Shown piece after piece: positions 20,280 through 31,636 of a stretch of DNA of 64,000 nt. Origin of the DNA: Serinus canaria (Eukaryota > Chordata > Aves > Passeriformes > Fringillidae); the NCBI RefSeq assembly GCF_022539315.1, contig NC_066326.1, positions 17,624,601-17,688,600 on the forward strand. The letters are read 5' to 3'. Position 1 is the stretch's first letter; every line of letters starts with the position of its first letter. The translations under genes were made by a program, and so were the position numbers. The notes under the pieces were generated by a model. It did not search any database. It was not told the DNA's origin and saw nothing but the letters and a program-made list of their open reading frames with translations.

Positions 20280-23225
20280 CTTGCCTGATGCAGTATAATA
20301 AATCTGACTTTCAAGGTGGGATGAAGCTGAAGAGTTTTTTTCTGTTACAGCTCCAGAGAAGAAAGAAGTGGAAACTTATAGCAATGTCAAAAATGTCCTG
20401 AAGTGTTGTCCCCGCAGTCTTTTGTTAAAAGCAGTTCATTTTTTTCTGTTGTCTCCATTACTGTGAGAAAAGGGAGCTGTATCTCACTGTTTGTCTTCCC
20501 TTGGCATTGTCAGTCTCATAAAGAAACACCATTACATGAACTCTACATAGTTCATACTAAACCAACACTTCCCAGGTTCTATCCATCACGGATGTCCCTG
20601 CTTTTCCATGCTTTTACAGCCATAACAACATCCCAAGTTCATCTGCTTTATTTTATCTTCAAAATAAAATCTGGCTGGGCTTTGTTTCAGCAGAGCCCCC
20701 AAACATTTTTACACCAGATGTTACCTCAAATCTTGAATTTAAGCCTGTATTACAAGAATTTGTTGCTGTTGGGCATTGTAACTCTGGGTAAATAATATTT
20801 TTAAATCTGGGAGTTGGATCAGATATAATAGGTAGATTAAATATTGTAGTGTTATGGTGGAGAAACCAGAATGCCACCTTTATATGCAACAAACCCTCTG
20901 CCTTAGTTTCCACTAATTTTGTCCCTGCAAGCAATAATTTGATCCATTGGGGGACAGGCTTTGAAGGAGATTTTGAATTTTATTGCAATGCAGAAATTCT
21001 GTCACTGAAGGATGTGTGACATTAAAAAAAAAATAAAATGTTTTCTTCTGGATGCCAAGCTCAGTATGCAAAATTTTGAGTTGAGGAAAGAGTTTCCTCT
21101 AAAATGAAAAATCAATGAAAAAATAATATGCATCTCTGTAGAGAGATTTTAAGTGAAGTTCTGGGTTTCTACAGCTCCCTTGTGAAGAAAACTCTTTAGA
21201 AATCTAATTTGATTTATTGTCAGCTTGAGGGACTTGCCCAGTTTGGCCCTTTCCATTACCACTGCCTTCAGAAGGTGAATTACCTCAGGTGTCAGCAGAG
21301 CTGAAGCAGATCTAAGCTAATATTGCCAGTGCAAGCCAGTGTGAACAAGTAGAAGCCATTCTAGAAACATCTCAATGGACCCAAACAGTCCAGGCCAAAA
21401 ATTTTGCCACACACCTTCACCCAAAGTGAGAGGCTGCAGGTCTATCTTCAGACCATGCAGCTCAAAGTCATGCAGTGGCTCATTAATTAATTAATTAACT
21501 CCAGAGCCACTGCAGAGCCCCAAACCCAGGTCATGGCAGGCACGTTTGCAGAGCTGCCTGTCAACCACAGGTGGAATCTGCAGTTTTCCCTGGATTGACT
21601 GGGGGCTTGGAGTTAAATCCAACTGAGATGCCAAATGTTGGTATTAAAGCAATACAGATGAATTCCCTACTGTGGGACGTGGAGCTCACAAACTGACATC
21701 AGCTCCTGCCCTGCTGAATCTTGCAGATTTAAATACAGTTTGTGTGATGAAGAAAAGCTTTCCATTCTTTGGATTCTGCTGGATCTGTTCAGGATAACAT
21801 CAAACTCTTTTATTTCAGTAAAAACTTCCCTTCACCATAAAGAATGCAGCTGGCAAATAGAACCTAAGTCCATGCCATAAGAAGTGGTTCCCCAGATAAT
21901 GGATTTATCTTGTTAATTGATAAGCTCTAGCATGCAGCTGCAGCTGAAGAGGTGACTGGTATTTGTGTTTAGAGGGCAGAAATAATGGGGAGGTTTGCAG
22001 AAATGTCACCTCATCAGCCCATACTATAAAGTACCCATGGTAAAAAATGTTTCCTGATTTAAACTAGGGCAATATGGGAATGTGGATTTAAGGCTGCCTC
22101 AACAGTCATACAATTTTTTTCCTCATTTAGACTGCACTTTAAAAGACAAGTTAGGAGGGCACAGATAGTGAAGGGATTTGTCACCTTTTCTGGCTTTAGC
22201 AATGCAGATGAATCCCTTACCCCACTCTGTTGACTCTGCAGAGCCCTCTCACAGCTCAGATTCAGCTCTCATAAACCCCTGGTTTTTAATTCCAGGAGCT
22301 CTCTTAGGTACACTGTGTGATTGCAGTGGATGACACTGATTTAAATTTGTTTGTGGATTTTTTTTTGGTGCAAGACAATTTTCCCTCTTGCACCTCTGCC
22401 AACCTAACACATTCTCCCACCCCAAGGTCTGGCTGAGCCATTCTGTGCCACTCCAATCCTCTTACCTGGAGCATAAACAGTCCCATGAACTACCCTTTGT
22501 ACTGTGCCCTGCTGTTACCAAATTTATCTGTGAAGGGAAGGGAGAGTATTTGGGCTGACCCAACGATCTGAACATGGCAGGACTTCAGCCATAAAGATTT
22601 TAAAAGATGACGAATATCCAAATTTAGAGCGCATAAACAAGGACTGAGATCAAAGAGAAAAACCCAAAACCAAACCAAGTCAGCTTCCTCCTCAAATGTG
22701 CTGAAATTCTGTACAATTTGGCCAGCTCCAAGCATGGGATCAGCTGGACCCCAAAGCTGGACCCCTGTGGCCCTGTGCCATTACTGAAGTGCAGTCTGCC
22801 AAGGAAAGGAGGAATTAAAGCTTTCCAAAGCAGTGGTGTATCAGGCCAACCAACAATGTGCAGCATATTTACATGTAAAAAGATCCACATGCCAACCACC
22901 AAACCATTTCAAATGTGTGTGGAGAAGCTTTCACAGTACCTGCTTGCACCTTTTCTGCCTCTGCCTGTGTTTTAGTCTCCCCCCTGAGAAATGCTCAAGG
23001 TTTGCTCATGGACTACATGGAAGTAGAGGGACAGAACTCATACTTAGTCATGAAACATTTGCCAACAGATCACGTTTTGCCATTCTGTTTTTTCCTCTCT
23101 GCCCCTCCACCCCCTTCCAAAAAGTTCTGTTTTTTTCAGCAGTAAGCCAGCACAACCCTTCACTTCTTTTGAGAATTGGTAGGTCCCTGGGACTAGAGAG
23201 CATCCCTCCCTTTGCCCACCCACAG

Positions 23226-23281
23226 AGGATGTAGCGTGCCCACTCCTCGCTCTGCTCCTCCCATTTCCTACTGGGAAAACG
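23226..23281 (+). other. ATP2B2: Weak candidate cassette exon in ATP2B2
   Basis: A 56-nt stretch follows a pyrimidine-rich acceptor 'tttgcccacccacag' and precedes 'ACG|gtgggc'. Joined after the 172-nt exon it stays open in frame, and the total insertion would be 228 nt, a multiple of three, so the b-type tail would continue. It carries several CpGs. Against it: the donor is mediocre, mammals use 55 nt, and I cannot check conservation. It may be chance. Confidence 0.15.
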
Positions 23282-23972
23282 GTGGGCACCATCCCTGACA
23301 ATTGCTGGGCTGAGTCTTGAGTTGATTTTCACCTCTGTTCTTCCTGCCAGGTGGTTTCTGGCATTAGGTGGCCCCTGGCCCAGGTCACTGACCTGCTTTA
23401 AAGACTGCATATATGGCATCAATCATGTGGCTTTCAGCATTTAACTGCACGACTGAGACACCAAATCCAAACAGCTCGCTGCTAACAATGGGACTCAATT
23501 CAACCCAACAACCAACCCATCATTTTATTACATGTTCTTCTATTTATTAACAAGCTGAATGGCTAGAACAGTGGGTCTATACTCGAGTGTTTACCTCACA
23601 TCTGCATGAAGGACAAATAAAAGTTGGTTCAACGATACTATGTTCACATTATCCAGGCTTCCAAGTGTAGTTGTTGTGTGCAAGTTATCTCTGTTCATGT
23701 GGTAACTGTGATTTATTTTATTTTTTTTTCCCCCTGTGGTAGCATGATTGCGCTTAGTACTTTGTCTGCTTGGCTTTTTGTGCTCTTGGCTGCATCCATT
23801 TAGATTTTGCTTTAAAACATTGATATTCTAGTTTTTACACTTGGCTCCTGTGTGTGTCTCATACGTACCCATCCAACCGTGTCCCTGTTCCGTGCTTTTC
23901 TGTTTGTGAAGTGTGATATGTTATGTGTAATGGTTTTTTTAACAACAATACAAAAGAGACTTTTTAATTTAA

Positions 23973-24665
<693 letters not shown>

Positions 24666-25200
24666 CTGAAAAGGTCACTGCAAAAAGGAAAAAAAAAAAA
24701 AAAGAAATAGAAAAAGTTAAAGTAAAATAAAATAAGAAACCCCACAGCAACCGAGATATATAAATATATATATTAAAAACATTGCTGGCTGAAAAGCTGT
24801 TTGAACTCTTATTCACTCTGAGACAAGTGAATGAATCGTTGATCACAAAGGTTTTGGGGAAAGAATGAATGGCTGATTTACATACCCCCCGTTCCCTTTC
24901 AGAAAAACAAAAACAAAAAAAAAATCCTCCTGCATGAATGTACTGTACACTGCTGGCCCTTCTTTCTCTCTTTTTGTTTGTTTTTATTTCCTTTTTGGTT
25001 TTTTTTTTCTGTTGTTTTTTTCCTCCTTAAGCAGGAACTGCAGAGGACTTCTTTCTGAGGCTATTTATCCAATTCACTGGTCTGTGAGTTTTTGAAATGC
25101 TTGTGTGGCATGGACTCAATTGTATAGATTAATTTAAATAACTTTTTTGAAGTTGCAAAGCTTAACTTGCACAGTAGATTTGCACCAGTTGGACAGAGGA

Positions 25201-25312
25201 ACTTAAACATTTATGAGACTATATATAGAGATATATACATATAAGTATATAGAGAATTAATTATATATATGTATATATCTATCTATATATATATAGTTAT
25301 ATATATATAAAG
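25201..25312 (+). repeat. AT microsatellite in the ATP2B2 3'UTR
   Basis: Mixed (AT)n, 'atatag' and 'tctatctatat' units form an almost pure AT tract. On the transcript this would be self-complementary AU sequence. Confidence 0.85.
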
Positions 25313-25719
25313 TTTCTTTGTTGGCATGTTGCCTTGTTTCTGCTCAAATTGCTCTGACTATTTTAACTTATTTATGTCCTAAAAAAGAATGTAATTTGTT
25401 TACAAACCTGTAGATAATATCCTTAACTATTTGTAGGGTTAAGAAAGCACTTCCTGCCGAAGTAGTATAAAAATGGCTCAGCTCAGCTCATTGAAAATGT
25501 CTGTACTCTCACCCTGGATATTTTATTACAACCCTGCTCTGATTTCTGCCTGATTTCCTTTTTGGGGTTTTCTTTTGGTCCTTTTTTGTTTTGTTTTGTT
25601 TTGTTTTGTTAATAATGTAGATACTGCTAGCAAATAACAAAAGAAGCCAAAATATAACACATTGGATGTAGCATTGTGATCCTATATACAGGGAGGTAAA
25701 CCAGGCTTCCTTTGTTTCA

Positions 25720-25725
25720 AATAAA
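25720..25725 (+). promoter_or_regulatory. ATP2B2: Possible proximal poly(A) signal
   Basis: AATAAA in 'tttcaaataaaaatc', followed within 40 bp by a T-rich run. It would produce a roughly 1.1-kb 3'UTR. There is no direct evidence of use. Confidence 0.4.
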
Positions 25726-27561
25726 AATCAAAATGATCAGGTTCTCTCCTTTTTTTTTTTCCTTCCTTCCCTCTGATGATCTGCTTGAACTCCTTTTGGT
25801 GCAACATACAGTAATGGAGGCTATTTCATTCTTCAGACATGCAGCAATGGCTTCGGAAACTATTTTTAGAGAGACATTAAATGAGTTTATAATTTAAAAT
25901 AAGTTATATTTGGTTTGTCTATATGGAGATAAAAGAAATGTTAAAATCTTGTGATATACTGTGTTAATACTTTTCAATTAGTACTCTAGGCATTTATTTC
26001 CTTATTATTTGCAAAGTATGGGCTGTTGGCATTTTGGATGAAAATCACTGTAGGTTGTAGCTTTGATTTTTTTTAAAGAAAAATATAATTTCTGCACTAT
26101 TAGGACTGAAGGAATCTTTATTCATTGTGCATTGAGATGTGCTTTGTGTGATTTTTTTTTAATGAAGCTTGTGTTCCTGCAGCAACACGGTAATACCTTC
26201 TTTTACCTTCAGCTTTCTCCCAAGGAAGCTGCTTTGAAAACCTGCAGTATGGAAGGCAAAAAACATTTTTCAAGATGGTAACAGCCCTAGAAACGTAAAA
26301 ATTATGAGCTTATACAATTGCTATGTCAACCACTTGAATGCTAAGCACTTTGTGGATCACAGATTTTTCATAAATAATTTTTGTATTTAATATAAAGTTT
26401 GCTTGGAGACTTTTCAGCATATGATTTTTTCCATAACTGTACAGTGCAAAAGACATTTGGAATTCCACAATCGATTATGCCAGGCGTGTTGGAACCAAAC
26501 ACCCTCCAACCATCTCGGTCCGTTGGGTTGTTCAGGTGTTTTTCTGGTTGTCCTAAAGGTGGCTCCATACAGTGGTGCATCTCTGCAGTCCCAGCAGCTT
26601 AACCAAGCCAGAACTCTCCAAACCAAGCTTAGACTCATGGCCAAACTGCAGACTGATGTTTTCAGGGTGCATCAGGACTCTCAGCCAGGTAAAGCTCTGA
26701 GCAGCTTCCCTTGCCAGCTGCCGGACTCTGGGCTGGGAGCTCTGCTGGCTGTGGCTGGTGCCCAGCCCCGAGGGGCAGGCAGGGTGCCCAGGGCAGCAGT
26801 GGCACCTGGCAGGAGCCCCAGCAGCCAGGGAGGTGCTCTGTAACTGGGGACTCCAGCATGGATGGCCTCCCTGGGGCCTCTGGGCATCTCTGGCCAGAAG
26901 ACAAAAGTGGTATCTATTTACAGGGAAGCCTCTAGCTTTGGACTTGAACATCTACAGAAGCTATTAATACTGGAACAGTTTCTTTTCAGCATCTTAACAC
27001 ACTGACTGTTTGCCTTTTCGTTTTCCAACACTCTTCATGTTTTTTCTCGGTTCCCTTTGTTTTGTTTTTTTTAATTATTTTTGGAATTTTTTCCTGTAGG
27101 AGTACCCCTCCCTAAGGTACCATTTGCAGACTTGAAAACTGTTAAGAAAACGAACACTGCATTCTGTGTATATATAGTAAAACATATATAAACTGAGATG
27201 CATAGAAAACTTGGGCTTTTGTGAGCAGAGACTGTGCTTTATGTATATGATAAATGATAGACTTTTTTTTTTTTTTAAAGCAGAATAGCTATGACCTTTC
27301 AACTACAAGTCGTGCATCACAATTCCTTTCTTTTATTGCTTGACCTCTCTGTGATGGGAACAATGGATCAAAAACCAAAATGATCAGTTTGTTAAAATTC
27401 CCTGCAATATATAAATGCTCGCTCTCTACGTACTGTACTTAGCAGCATGAGATTTGTGGACAACAATACAGTGGTACATTGGCAATCCATCCCACTAGGG
27501 GTTATTAATATATGTTCATTCATCTGTTTTTATGAATTTTTTTATCTAGACAATAATTGTA

Positions 27562-27567
27562 AATAAA
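27562..27567 (+). promoter_or_regulatory. ATP2B2: Likely distal poly(A) signal of ATP2B2
   Basis: AATAAA in 'attgtaaataaagaac', with downstream GT-rich sequence about 70-100 bp further on. After this point the sequence loses the UTR-like composition, so this is the best candidate for the transcript end. Confidence 0.55.
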
Positions 27568-29794
27568 GAACTTACTCTGTCTGTTCATTTAATACTATGC
27601 AAAAGGTTATGCTTTCTATTGTTATTCTTATTCCTACAGTGTGATGCTGGAATGTTTGTGGTTTCAAAAAAAAAACAAACAAAAAAGACAAAAGTAAGTA
27701 AAATATGTGATGTAAATTATTTTATAGTTTGAAACAAAATGATAAAGATTTACTCTTGCTGCTTTCTGTCTAATAGATCTCTCTTGGCAGGAGCACAAGT
27801 GGAAAATTTAAAGAAATAAATTCACAAAGCAGCATGAACAATAATGGTCTGAATGTAACAGCTTTCTTTATTCTCACCTGAACTCCCGAGGTGCAGCTCT
27901 GGGATGTCTGGGTGTGCAGGTGGGTGCAGATCTGCACTGGCAGTGAGGACCCTGCTCCCCAGGCACAGTTTGCTTTCCTTGGCCCAGGGGCTGAGCAGCC
28001 CCCAGGGTTTAATTCCTGCCTGCCCGGGCTGGCAAGCCTGGAGGTGGGAATGCTCCTGGGAGTGCTGCAGGGAAATGGCTGCACTGAGTGCTCAGGAAAG
28101 CCAAACCAGGAATTTGCTTAGGGAGCAGCAATCTTCATCCTGGCCTTAAGAACAACAGCTCTCTGAGGCTTTTCCTGTCATTCATGACAGCTCTACACTG
28201 ATTGGTTTTTCAGGTCTTTCTCCCTTTGTCAGAGTGAGAAAAATTAACTTTGAATGTTTAGGATTGGGGAGTGCATCAGGACTCTCAGCCAGGAGAATCA
28301 GAATTGGGGAGTTCAGTCCAGGACTCCTCCTGCCACTGAAGACCTAGGGAAAAAGGGAATTCTCATTCCAGTGCTCAGGCCCTGAGCCCAAAGTTCCTTC
28401 CCCCTTTTTTTTTTTCCCAGCTTAGATCGATGCACTTGTGCTCATAAAATATTGTTGCTGTAGGAGTTAGCCAAGCAGGCCGGGGGTGAGGTGAGTGGCT
28501 GTCAGATAATCTCATTTGTAAAGGCAACATGCTTCAGATTACAGATTTTCCTCTCTTCTCACCTAGATTTCAAACTTTTTATTCACCAGTTCTCTATCAG
28601 ATGTTATACTTGAGAGAGGCCAAAATGAAATAGTGCTACACTGTGAGGAAAGTTACCAACAAATAAAAATGTACTCAGCACAGTGAATTCAACAAAACCC
28701 TCAGAGAAAACAATTATTTAGACAGCAGATTTCTGGGACTAATGCAGCTTTACAGCTACTTGGGAATGAAACTGTTTTCTGCTTTGGTTTTGGGAGCTCA
28801 GGGTAGGTAATAACCAGGAAATATTTTTACTTTAATTCCCTGTCAGTCATTTCCCTCCTCCTGACACACATCAGTTGATTTGCAGTCAGTCTGTGTTTGG
28901 GCAGGACTCTCCATCTCTCAGAGAAGCTCCTGTGAGGAGCTGCTGGGGAGCAAAAGCTCTGGAGTTGTTGTTCAGTGTGTTTTGGGCACTCTGGGATGTG
29001 CTTGAGGAGCTTCACCTTTGCAGGAGAGTTTGTGAAGTGTGGGATGGATGTGAGTTGCAGGTGCAAACTGGGAGGAAAAGCAGGAGTGAAATTCCCCACA
29101 ACGCTGAATTCCTGCTCTGTGCAGCAAACAGAGGCTTCACAAAGGCACAGATTTGAGGCTGTTCACCCACAAGGGAGGAGCAGGGCTGGTACTCTGATCC
29201 AAAATAGCAATGCTGGAAGTTTTTAGCTGTTTTATGCCAAGACCACGAGGGTAAAGGTGGTGACCTCTGTAAGAAAACCAGGTGGTGATTTGCTGAGGGG
29301 CTCTACTGATAAGGAAGGGGGAAATGGTGCAGATAAAGGAGAGGAAAAAGGGGGAAATGAGGGAGAAAGAGGAAGAAAATGCAGGTGCATCTGTAATTTG
29401 CTATCTACTGAAATGAAGTTATAATTGCTGGATCTGGCACTGAATTCCACCCCAAGATTATTCCCTGCCTGAAGCCCTTCCCAAAGAGGTCCCAAAGCAG
29501 CTGGGAGGAGGTGACCTCCAGCATCCCAGGTGACCTCCAGCATCCCACCCAGTCCCTGGGTGTCTGCTGCTGTGCCATGGCACCAGGAGGGCTGGCACCA
29601 CCTGAGCTGCTGCCTCCTGCCTGGGGCAGCCAATGTGGGCACGGGTGGAGCTCCAGGGCTCAGCTCTTGCCACTTCCTCTTGGTATTCCAGCACTTTTAG
29701 AGTGGCTGTGGAGGAACCACTGAAGGTAAGGCCTGGATATTTGCCTTTTGTGTTTGTATTCCTGCAGCTGTGGGAGCCATTGGCAGAATGGAGC

Positions 29795-29836
<42 letters not shown>

Positions 29837-29843
29837 GATGATG

Positions 29844-29930
<87 letters not shown>
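29795..29930 (+). repeat. (AAT)n / (GATAAT)n microsatellite
   Basis: About 136 bp of 'aat' trinucleotides with an internal block of 'gataat' and 'gatgat' variants. It explains the poly-Asn, poly-Ile and poly-Tyr open frames in this position on both strands. Confidence 0.97.
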
Positions 29931-30266
29931 TTTTCCTGGTTCAGATCCAGACCAGGTCCATGTGTGCATTGCCCTGGGCTATGAAGCACAGATCCATGTT
30001 TCTGATTTTAGGAAATCCATGTAGGGAATGCTGGGGTTTGATCACCTGCACGCTGCTACAGGAGGTACTGGGAGCAGTAGGGAAGTGTCTGGTTCTGGTT
30101 TTCTTTTCACAAGCAGGTTTGAACAGGCACATTATGGTCCAGCCTGGTGGGAACTGAAGAGAAGAATGATTAAACATATTTATTAAACAGGGCAGAGTGT
30201 TGACAAACACAAACCCAAGGAAATATTTACAATTACATTTTCTCCCACATGCTCAAACAAACTGAT

Positions 30267-30288
30267 TGTCTGTCTGTCTGTCTGTCTG
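30267..30288 (+). repeat. (CTGT)n microsatellite
   Basis: Five to six perfect 'tgtc' units form a short simple repeat. Confidence 0.9.
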
Positions 30289-30582
30289 GGAGCCCATGTT
30301 TGCCTGGTAATAAGTGAAGTGTTAAATCCCAAGTAAGGGGATGTGCTTCACTCCTTCCTCTGATGGATTTGGTTGATTTTCCAGCACCTCCCTCTACCCT
30401 TGTGTGTGGGAATTTAAGAAGCTCTGGGAGTTGAGCTGGTATAAAATCAGCACTGTTGGTGCACAGCAAACAGCTTTTACAAGATTATAAAAATCAGAGA
30501 AACGAGTTATGCAGCTTTCTGGAAAATTTTCACAGAGCATTTATGGCAGCTGCTGCATCCATGCTGATCTGCCCTTTCCCCC

Positions 30583-30716
30583 AGAATCCCAGAGCAGCCA
30601 GGGTTGGAAGGGACCTCTGGAGACCACCCAGTCCAACCCCTACCAAGGCAGGGTCAGCTGGAGCAGGTGACACAGGAACACCCCCAGCTGGGTCTGGAAT
30701 GTCTCCAGAGAGGCTG
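30583..30716 (-). mobile_element. CR1 LINE fragment, antisense
   Basis: The plus strand shows the reverse complement of a CR1 3' region: 'ggttggaagggacctctgga', then 'ccagtccaacccct'. The fragment is short and 5'-truncated, with the terminal tandem repeat degraded. Confidence 0.88.
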
Positions 30717-31466
30717 ACCCATGGATTTATGAAGCCTCCAAGTGCTTTCATCAGGGAGATAGCTAAAATGATTCCAGCTTCCAGTTTCAAAAGAGGCATT
30801 TCAAAGAATTATCTAAAATTATTGAAGAAAAAGTCACAGGAATGAGTTACTAACACTTTCTCACCACAGCACATCACATGGGGAAGCTCTCTCATGCTTC
30901 TTTGCACATGGAGAGTTAATTACAATTTTTAATTTCATGGAATTATTTTCTAGAAGACAAAGATTCCAGGAGTTGTAGGAGATGTCACTGTGCACAGAAA
31001 CAGTGCACAGTGGGAAGGAAGGGAACCAAAGGAAACCTTCCTGTCCCAGATGAACTGCTGAGTGCCCAGCCCTGCTGCATGGCCCTGGGCCAGCCCTGCT
31101 GCTCCCCAGAATCACTGCCTGGGAGAGCAGGGCAGCTCCTGGCCTGGGACAGATTGCTTTCCCACTTGTTTGTTGGCTTGGTTGGGATGTTCTGCGCTTT
31201 TCAGTGGCTTTCTCTGCAGTTCAGGGCCTGGTCTCACTGCATGGTTTGGTGGGGAGTGCTGCTTGCTCAGGGAATGAAGCCATAATTCATTCACAGTAAA
31301 ATGTCTGTTCTAGGAAACCTACAGAAAAAGGGAATTAAAGAGCTCCCCAGCAGAGCATTCAGGGCTCTGGACTGTCTGTGTGTCCTGCCACCTCTCAGAG
31401 AGGACTCTGCCTTCTGAGGCAAAGCTGCAGAGTCACAAACATCTGCAGGGAGATATAATAATCTCT
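30717..31466. other. Intergenic, no gene seen
   Basis: Unique sequence between the CR1 fragment and the 54-bp minisatellite. Open frames are short and not recognised. No transposon ends are visible. Confidence 0.65.
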
Positions 31467-31636
31467 GCCAGGAGAGACCCACCTGTGCCAGGCAGAGACT
31501 CACCTGTGCCAGGCATTCCTGCCAGGAGAGACCAACCTGTGCCAGGCAGAGGCTCACCTGTGCCAGGCAGAGACTCACCTGTGCCAGGCATTCCTGCCAG
31601 GAGAGGCTCACCTGTGCCAGGCATAGACCCACCTGT
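31467..31636 (+). repeat. Minisatellite with 54-bp higher-order unit
   Basis: Subunits all begin 'gccagg' and most end 'cacctgt'. Their lengths run 20, 21, 13, 20, 21, 21, 13, 20 and 21 bp, so 20+21+13 forms a 54-bp higher-order unit with one extra 21-bp subunit inserted. The minus-strand open frame with repeated 'CLAQVSL' is a product of the repeat. Confidence 0.92.

Larger units (their letters stand above)
24666..27590 (+). other. ATP2B2: ATP2B2 3' untranslated region (inferred extent)
   Basis: AT-rich sequence after the stop codon, with many T and A runs and an AT microsatellite at 25201-25312. Possible poly(A) signals are at 25720-25725 and 27562-27567. The latter is followed by a GT/T-rich stretch ('tgtgatgctggaatgtttgt'), so I place the end near 27,590; this is inference without transcript data. 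A GC-richer island at about 26690-26930 breaks the composition and could be an insertion or a UTR intron. Confidence 0.7.
27600..30582. other. Intergenic sequence downstream of ATP2B2
   Basis: No gene recognised. It contains the second occurrence of a 23-bp word also found in the 3'UTR (28271-28293) and the trinucleotide microsatellite at 29795-29930. GC-richer patches near 27.9-28.1 and 29.5-29.7 kb give open frames without family features. Confidence 0.7.

Noticed and set aside
26403..26967. Overlapping GC-rich open frames on both strands in the 3'UTR
   Set aside because: Several frames are open at once because of GC bias; no family motif, and the position is within the ATP2B2 UTR.
29633..30157. 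174-codon frame with poly-Asn
   Set aside because: Runs through the AAT microsatellite; no other domain.
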